Assembly (NCBI RefSeq): GCF_028649655.1
Contig: NZ_JAQSLN010000001.1
Location: 434,001-498,000, forward strand
Length of the DNA stretch: 64,000 nucleotides
Direction of reading: 5' to 3'
Source of the DNA: Halobacteriovorax sp. GB3
GTDB lineage: Bacteria; Bdellovibrionota; Bacteriovoracia; Bacteriovoracales; Bacteriovoracaceae
Shown: positions 59,670 to 64,000 of the stretch, one piece after another
Numbering within the stretch: the stretch's first letter is position 1
How the letters are laid out: each line of letters starts with the position of its first letter
Notes under the pieces: generated by a model
Databases searched by the model: none
What the model was told of the DNA's origin: nothing
The model's input: the letters and a program-made list of their open reading frames with translations, nothing else
Program-made: the position numbers and the translations under genes

Positions 59670-60056
59670 CTATGTGTCTAAAAAATCGACATTCCCAATA
59701 TTTTGAGAAAATAGCTCTTCATTTTGTGATGAGTTACTTTCAATTCTTTCAAGAAAGATCTTTGCTTTTATAAGACCTTCTTTGACCATGGCCTTATCTT
59801 CTTCGCAGGCCGTGATCTTTTGGAGTTTATCTAATTGTTCAATATAATTTTTGATCGACTGTGTCTCAAGCTCTAAAGTGATTTGCTTATTTTTTACACT
59901 CTGTGCAAAGAGAGTCGTTTCTATTTTACTGTATGAACGAATAAGCTTATTTTGAAGTCCTTCGATTTTCGCAGTCTGGTCTTTAGGGCAAATAGAGAAA
60001 TAGCCCAATGCCGAAAAATTTAATGTAAAAATAAGAAGGAAAATTAGCTTTTTCAT
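59670..60056 (-). CDS. small secreted helical protein
   Basis: 128 residues: signal peptide (KLIFLLIFTLNFSALG), then a mainly helical mature part with two Cys (SICPK, TACEE) that could pair. No family recognised. First gene of an apparent three-gene operon (this protein, kinase-like protein, barstar) with 10-bp gaps. Could be a pilot, chaperone or co-effector for the kinase-like protein. Confidence 0.55.
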   Translation of the reverse strand: MKKLIFLLIFTLNFSALGYFSICPKDQTAKIEGLQNKLIRSYSKIETTLFAQSVKNKQITLELETQSIKNYIEQLDKLQKITACEEDKAMVKEGLIKAKIFLERIESNSSQNEELFSQNIGNVDFLDT

Positions 60057-60276
60057 GTGACCTCATTTATTTTCTTATGCATGATTTAAAGCAAGTTGGA
60101 TGCCAATAAATGAGTCTCTTTTCTCTGTAGAATTGACTGATTTTTTGACATATAGCGCTCAAGTGTAAAAATTTGCGACGATAATGTCATTGTGAGGTAA
60201 AATTGTTTAGTTTTGCTGCTTTATCGTTTACAATAAGACTGCTCTATTATGGCGACGAAGTTAAAAAGGAATCGAG

Positions 60277-61749
60277 TTGAATAAGCGAAGTATCATGGAT
60301 AATCCCAAGCAATTTAAAAGTTTGAGTTTTAAAGTCCTCGTCTGGATTCTTTTGACGAGTTCTTTTTTAACGACGCTCTTTACCTGTTTTTCTCTCTATC
60401 TTGACTATAGAAATGAGATGAACCTAATGGACCTAACGATTGAACAGGTTAGAAAGAGTACCGTTTCTTCTCTAGGACGATCTCTTTGGGATATTAACCT
60501 CGAGCAGGTTCAGGCCCAAGTTGATGGAATTATGAAAATTAATGACGTCGTTGCTGTGGTTGTCTATGACGAAAAAGGAGAAAAACTCATTGAAGAGGCC
60601 AAAAAGTATAAAACGACATTTGCCACAAAAACTCGATTCAACCTAACGCACTTAACAAGTGAAGGTGAAAAGAATTTAGGTGAGCTATTGATCGTCCTTA
60701 CTCAAGAAAACCTCTTTGATCGATTAAAGACCAAAGTTATTTTCATCTTTCTAACTCAAGGGCTTAAAACCCTGACGATTTCTTTTATTATTATTTTAAT
60801 TATTAATAAGTTTATTCTTGGATATCTGGTTAAGCTTTCACTCTTTTTTAAGAATTATGATCTGAACTCTATGGAGATTACAGAGCTTCCTGACCGTGGA
60901 AACCCACCAGATTATTATGACGAGCTTGATATGCTTCACGACTCTATTGAGAAGATGAATGTCGTTGTTGGTGAGTACAACAAAAAGATGCGTGAAGATA
61001 TTGAAAAGAAGGACGTGGAACTTCAAAAGCAAAAGGCCTATGCCGAAAATGCGAGTCGACTAGCTTCTCTTGGTGAAATGGCCGGAGGGATTGCTCACGA
61101 AATTAATAATCCACTAATGATTATTTCAAGTTCTTCTGATCTAATTAAAAGAAGCTTGAAAAACGATCAGCCTGATCTCGACAAAATCGAGGCTATGAAT
61201 GAGAAAATTAAAAACACCGTTCGTCGTGTCGTTGAAGTTATTCAGGGATTAAAAAGAATTGCACGCAATGCAGAGAGTGACACTCTCAATCCAACTTTTG
61301 TTAACGAGATCGTCAGCAATGTGACGGCACTTTGTACTGAGAAATTTAAAAGCTCTGGTGTTCAATTTGACCTTGATATTAGCAATAAGCAATTACAAGA
61401 AAGAGTTCTCTGTAAAGAGGTTCAAGTAGGACAAGTACTCATCAATCTCTTAAATAATGCCTTTAAAGAGGTCCAAGATCAAAAGAATCCTTGGATTAAA
61501 TTTCAAATTGAAGATCGTGGAGATGAATTAGAATTCTCTATTATGGATAGTGGTCGAGGAATACCTCAGGATATTAAAGAGAAGATTTTTGATCCTTTCT
61601 TTACGACAAGAAAGCAAGGTGAGGGAACAGGGCTTGGACTTAGTGTTTCATCGAGTTTGATGAGTCAGCAAGGCTCTCAGCTAATCCTTGATGAAGAGTG
61701 TAGCAATACTCGATTCTACTTTAGACTTAAGAAAATCGTTGTAGCATAA
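60277..61749 (+). CDS. sensor histidine kinase with periplasmic sensor region
   Basis: 490 residues. Two membrane helices (about 20-42 and 158-182) flank a periplasmic sensor of about 115 residues. No clear HAMP; a coiled coil (about 230-265) leads to the DHp H-box GEMAGGIAHEINNPLMII, and HATPase motifs follow: LLNNAFKEVQD (N), DSGRGIP (G1), FFTTRKQGEGTGLGLS (F/G2). This is the window's only full kinase. TTG start with AAGGA 7 bp upstream. No response regulator is adjacent. A terminator lies after it. Confidence 0.9.
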   Translation: MNKRSIMDNPKQFKSLSFKVLVWILLTSSFLTTLFTCFSLYLDYRNEMNLMDLTIEQVRKSTVSSLGRSLWDINLEQVQAQVDGIMKINDVVAVVVYDEKGEKLIEEAKKYKTTFATKTRFNLTHLTSEGEKNLGELLIVLTQENLFDRLKTKVIFIFLTQGLKTLTISFIIILIINKFILGYLVKLSLFFKNYDLNSMEITELPDRGNPPDYYDELDMLHDSIEKMNVVVGEYNKKMREDIEKKDVELQKQKAYAENASRLASLGEMAGGIAHEINNPLMIISSSSDLIKRSLKNDQPDLDKIEAMNEKIKNTVRRVVEVIQGLKRIARNAESDTLNPTFVNEIVSNVTALCTEKFKSSGVQFDLDISNKQLQERVLCKEVQVGQVLINLLNNAFKEVQDQKNPWIKFQIEDRGDELEFSIMDSGRGIPQDIKEKIFDPFFTTRKQGEGTGLGLSVSSSLMSQQGSQLILDEECSNTRFYFRLKKIVVA

Positions 61750-61752
61750 ATA

Positions 61753-61788
61753 AAGAGGGGCCTTAAGAGGCCCCTTTTTTTATTCTGT
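61753..61788. terminator. bidirectional terminator between sensor kinase and tricorn protease genes
   Basis: AGAGGGGCC-TTAAG-AGGCCCCTTTTTTT: an approximately 8-bp GC-rich stem with T-run on the plus strand. On the minus strand it sits at the end of the tricorn gene. Confidence 0.8.
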
Positions 61789-64000
61789 TGGCAGTTTTGG
61801 TGCCTTTAAGTTTGGCTTCTTTTTAAAGTCTGGCCTTAGAGGAGGGGTTTTCTTATGCTCTTTCATAATGACTTCAATCGATTTATCAAGTTGTGAATCA
61901 GTCTCTTTTGCCCAATCTTCAGGACTTATCTCAACTTCAATATCAGGGTCTGTACCGTAGTTCTCAACGTTAAAACCTACATCTTTAAACCAAAAAGAAA
62001 ATTCAGGTTGAGATGTTAAGCTATTATCATTGAGATAGTGACGAGGCCAAATACCGATAACACCACCCCAAGTTCTCTTACCAACGAGTTTACCAAGGTT
62101 CTTAAGTTTAAAACTATGAGAGAAAATATCTCCGTCTGAACCTGCGTGCTCATTTGTTAAACAAACCATTGGCCCATTTACAGCGTTTCTAGGATAGTTG
62201 TCATGCCCATACCATCTTGTCGTATTGAAGCCGATGACTTGCTGATTGAGCATTTTAAAAATTAACTGACTTACTGATCCTCCGCCATTATAGCGAACAT
62301 CAACAATCAATCCCTCGCGATTAGACTCTGAAAGATAATTTCTAAAAAACTCTGAGTAGCCAAAAATCCCCATGTCGGGAACATGGACATAGCCAATCTT
62401 TCCTTTGGTTTTCTTGTGAACATATTCTTTGTTCTTATTTACCCACTGTCTATAGAGAGGGAGAGTTGGATTGGGAATCGTTTCAACAATGACATTTTCA
62501 AATGTTCTCTTGTTCTTTCTTTTAATATAAAGAGTGATTCTCGTTTTTGGTTTTCCTTCTAGTGAGAAGTTTAAACTTTGTGAGTTCGAAAAAGCTTCTC
62601 CATCAATAGCATAGATTTTGTCACCAATTTTCAAATCGACTCCTGAAACGGCGAGGGGGGAGCTAAAAAATGGATTCCATGAATCTCCATGATGGATTGA
62701 GGTGATTTCAAAAGAGTTATCTTTTCTTTGAAATTTGAAACTAGCACCAAGGTGCCCATTTGGAAATTGAGGAGGTCTTCTATTGTAATCACCGCTAAAT
62801 TCATAACAGTGACTCGTTCCAAGTTCTCCCTGCATCTCCCAGATGAGATCACTAAATTCAAGCCTTGTGTTTACCTTTGAAAGTAGGGGAAGGTATCTCT
62901 TATAAATTTTTTCCCAGTCAATTTTTGACATATCTGGCGTCCAAAAGTGCTCTCTTTGAAGGAGCCATGCTTCCTGATACATTTGTCGCCATTCTCGTCT
63001 TGGGCATATTTTGATATTGATTCTTTGAATATCGATCCATCCATTCTTCTTATCATAGCCTTGATCATCAGAAGGCTTTGATGATGTTTGAACTAATCGC
63101 AAGTCATCACTTTCTAAGAGAAGATACTTTCCGTTGTCAGTGAGCATAAAGCTATGTGTATCGTCATGAAACTTTTCAAATTTCTTTGTTTTGAAGTCAA
63201 AAGTATAAAGAGCGCTACTCGTTGTCTCCATCGCCGACATAAGAGGTGAGATGGTCTGTGCTTCTTTTTTTAAGATAAAGAGTCTTTCATCAGTTGCTTT
63301 TGTCTCGATATATCCACCCATAGGAAGATCGAGAGCATAAATTCTATTTTCGATGCCATTGAAGTCAATGATTGTCTCTTCAGTTAAATCTTCATCATCT
63401 TGATCTTCATTATCATCTTCTTCTTCAAAGTTTAAGTAACGCTCCATTGGTGGTGGAGTAGAGGGCTCAAGACAAAGAGCATAGACTTTACTTGCGCTTG
63501 GAAATGAGAGGTCGTAGTGCGTTTCACATTCAACTGGATGAAATTCTCTCATTGAGTGGAAGTAGAGATATTTTCCATCAGGTGAAAAACAAGGACTACC
63601 ATCTCCAAGAACTGGCGTTATTAGTTGCCTAAGCTCTTTCTTTTTGAAGTTATAGACCATGAGGGCCTCTGTACCTTGTTTAAGTGGTTTTGGATAAACA
63701 AGATAGTTACTATCTGGGGACCAAGCAACATCACTGAAGGCAATTGGCCACGATTTACCTTCATCTATCAGTGAAAGTTTTCGCTTTTTAAGATCAAGTG
63801 AGAAAATCTGATTTCTATTATTAACTACACAGATATGCTTTTTATCTGGAGAGAGGGATAGATCGCTAATGATCCCCCAATCTTCTTTGAGAGTGATCTC
63901 TTCTTCTTGCATATTTTCTAAATTAAATAGTGAGAGACCTTCAGTGTTGTTTTCTAGACGAATCGCAAGGAGCTTTGTTTCGAATTCTTTTTTCTTTTTC
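61780..64000 (-). CDS. tricorn protease-like S41 peptidase (5' end outside window)
   Basis: The frame stays open from ATG 63912 to the right edge, so the gene is truncated; about 739 residues are visible. WD40/tricorn-like propeller blades (LSLSPDKKHICVV, AWSPDSNYLVY, CFSPDGKYLYFHS), an acidic linker then IDFNGIENRIYALDLPMGGY, C1 domain, PDZ-like GASFKF...DLKIGDKIYAIDGE, and S41 catalytic parts: ELGTSHCYE (His), HAGSDGDIFSH (Ser) and YGTDPDIEV. Tricorn family members cleave peptides released by other proteases. A periplasmic or cytosolic location cannot be decided, as the N-terminus is missing. Confidence 0.88.
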   Translation of the reverse strand, partial: KKKKEFETKLLAIRLENNTEGLSLFNLENMQEEEITLKEDWGIISDLSLSPDKKHICVVNNRNQIFSLDLKKRKLSLIDEGKSWPIAFSDVAWSPDSNYLVYPKPLKQGTEALMVYNFKKKELRQLITPVLGDGSPCFSPDGKYLYFHSMREFHPVECETHYDLSFPSASKVYALCLEPSTPPPMERYLNFEEEDDNEDQDDEDLTEETIIDFNGIENRIYALDLPMGGYIETKATDERLFILKKEAQTISPLMSAMETTSSALYTFDFKTKKFEKFHDDTHSFMLTDNGKYLLLESDDLRLVQTSSKPSDDQGYDKKNGWIDIQRINIKICPRREWRQMYQEAWLLQREHFWTPDMSKIDWEKIYKRYLPLLSKVNTRLEFSDLIWEMQGELGTSHCYEFSGDYNRRPPQFPNGHLGASFKFQRKDNSFEITSIHHGDSWNPFFSSPLAVSGVDLKIGDKIYAIDGEAFSNSQSLNFSLEGKPKTRITLYIKRKNKRTFENVIVETIPNPTLPLYRQWVNKNKEYVHKKTKGKIGYVHVPDMGIFGYSEFFRNYLSESNREGLIVDVRYNGGGSVSQLIFKMLNQQVIGFNTTRWYGHDNYPRNAVNGPMVCLTNEHAGSDGDIFSHSFKLKNLGKLVGKRTWGGVIGIWPRHYLNDNSLTSQPEFSFWFKDVGFNVENYGTDPDIEVEISPEDWAKETDSQLDKSIEVIMKEHKKTPPLRPDFKKKPNLKAPKLPTE

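Noticed and set aside
1-64000. rRNA, tRNA or CRISPR arrays
   Set aside because: No TPsiC-like GGTTCGA-type arm with a matching acceptor stem, no rRNA text and no regularly spaced repeats were found on reading.
1-64000. Insertion sequences, integrases or prophage
   Set aside because: No transposase, integrase or phage structural gene is present, and no region has clearly foreign composition.

Overview
This window looks like ordinary, gene-dense bacterial chromosome from an AT-rich (roughly 37-38% GC by eye) Gram-negative. It has a porin with a C-terminal Phe, many lipobox or Sec-signal proteins, Lgt, RapA, SlyD, CmoA/CmoB, SrkA, menaquinone-type MenB and an AcnA aconitase. The mix of class I methyltransferases, Hpt/receiver relay proteins, an HD-GYP protein with a Bdellovibrio-style N-terminus, COG4586/4587/3694-type ABC exporters and secreted hydrolases fits the Bdellovibrionota, most likely a low-GC Bacteriovoracales relative. 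That placement is inference from gene content, not a phylogeny. I see no rRNA, tRNA, CRISPR array, transposase or prophage, and no gene-free stretch over 300 bp.

Layout. 1-2.1 kb: end of a CobW GTPase, rlmC and a methyltransferase. 2.1-6.2 kb: Hpt protein, truA, tetR-SDR operon, a small acidic protein and a lone receiver. 6.2-8.4 kb: two-gene operon of a PH-like protein and a DUF2254-like membrane protein. 8.6-12.1 kb: NSUN-type RNA methyltransferase and a three-gene ABC exporter. 12.2-14.9 kb: M48 peptidase, small zinc-finger protein, secreted protein, acylphosphatase-like protein, slyD. 15-18.2 kb: Bcr/CflA and EamA transporters, menB. 18.4-22 kb: porin / FMN-binding protein / cytochrome-b-like operon, divergent from an FbpC-like ATPase, with a perfect 8-2-8 palindrome on the porin promoter. 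22-31 kb: DUF2452, hydrolase-GNAT pair, OXLD-motif protein with an RluA-like synthase, DUF2489, PEGA lipoprotein, lgt, a 599-aa lipoprotein, a secreted HEIGH metalloprotease and an FMN reductase. 31-38.8 kb: PerM-type protein, rlmG, phosphatase, serS, Hpt and receiver-DHp pair, GNAT, ParA-like ATPase with a small partner. 38.9-45.3 kb: rapA, HD-GYP protein, DsbA-fold isomerase, cyclophilin, srkA. 45.4-54.6 kb: divergent SelO, S51 peptidase, COG3146 protein, NlpC/P60-like lipoprotein, YbaN, cmoB-cmoA, ChpT-like protein and OmpR-type regulator. 54.8-64 kb: acnA, HAMP-like membrane protein, secreted kinase-like protein with a barstar, sensor kinase, tricorn protease running off the right edge.

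Themes. (i) RNA modification is dense: rlmC, truA, an NSUN enzyme, an RluA-like protein, rlmG, cmoA and cmoB. (ii) Phosphorelay parts outnumber complete kinases: two Hpt proteins, a receiver-DHp protein without an ATPase domain, a ChpT-like protein, a lone receiver and a degenerate receiver-like protein, but only one canonical kinase. (iii) A cell-envelope set (metalloprotease, NlpC/P60-like lipoprotein, secreted kinase-like protein, several lipoproteins) would suit a predatory or surface-active lifestyle. (iv) Packing is tight: eleven convergent gene pairs overlap at their 3' ends and many operons use ATGA-type junctions. The least explained systems are the porin-flavoprotein-cytochrome operon, the secreted kinase-like/barstar operon and the MerR-like ParA pair.
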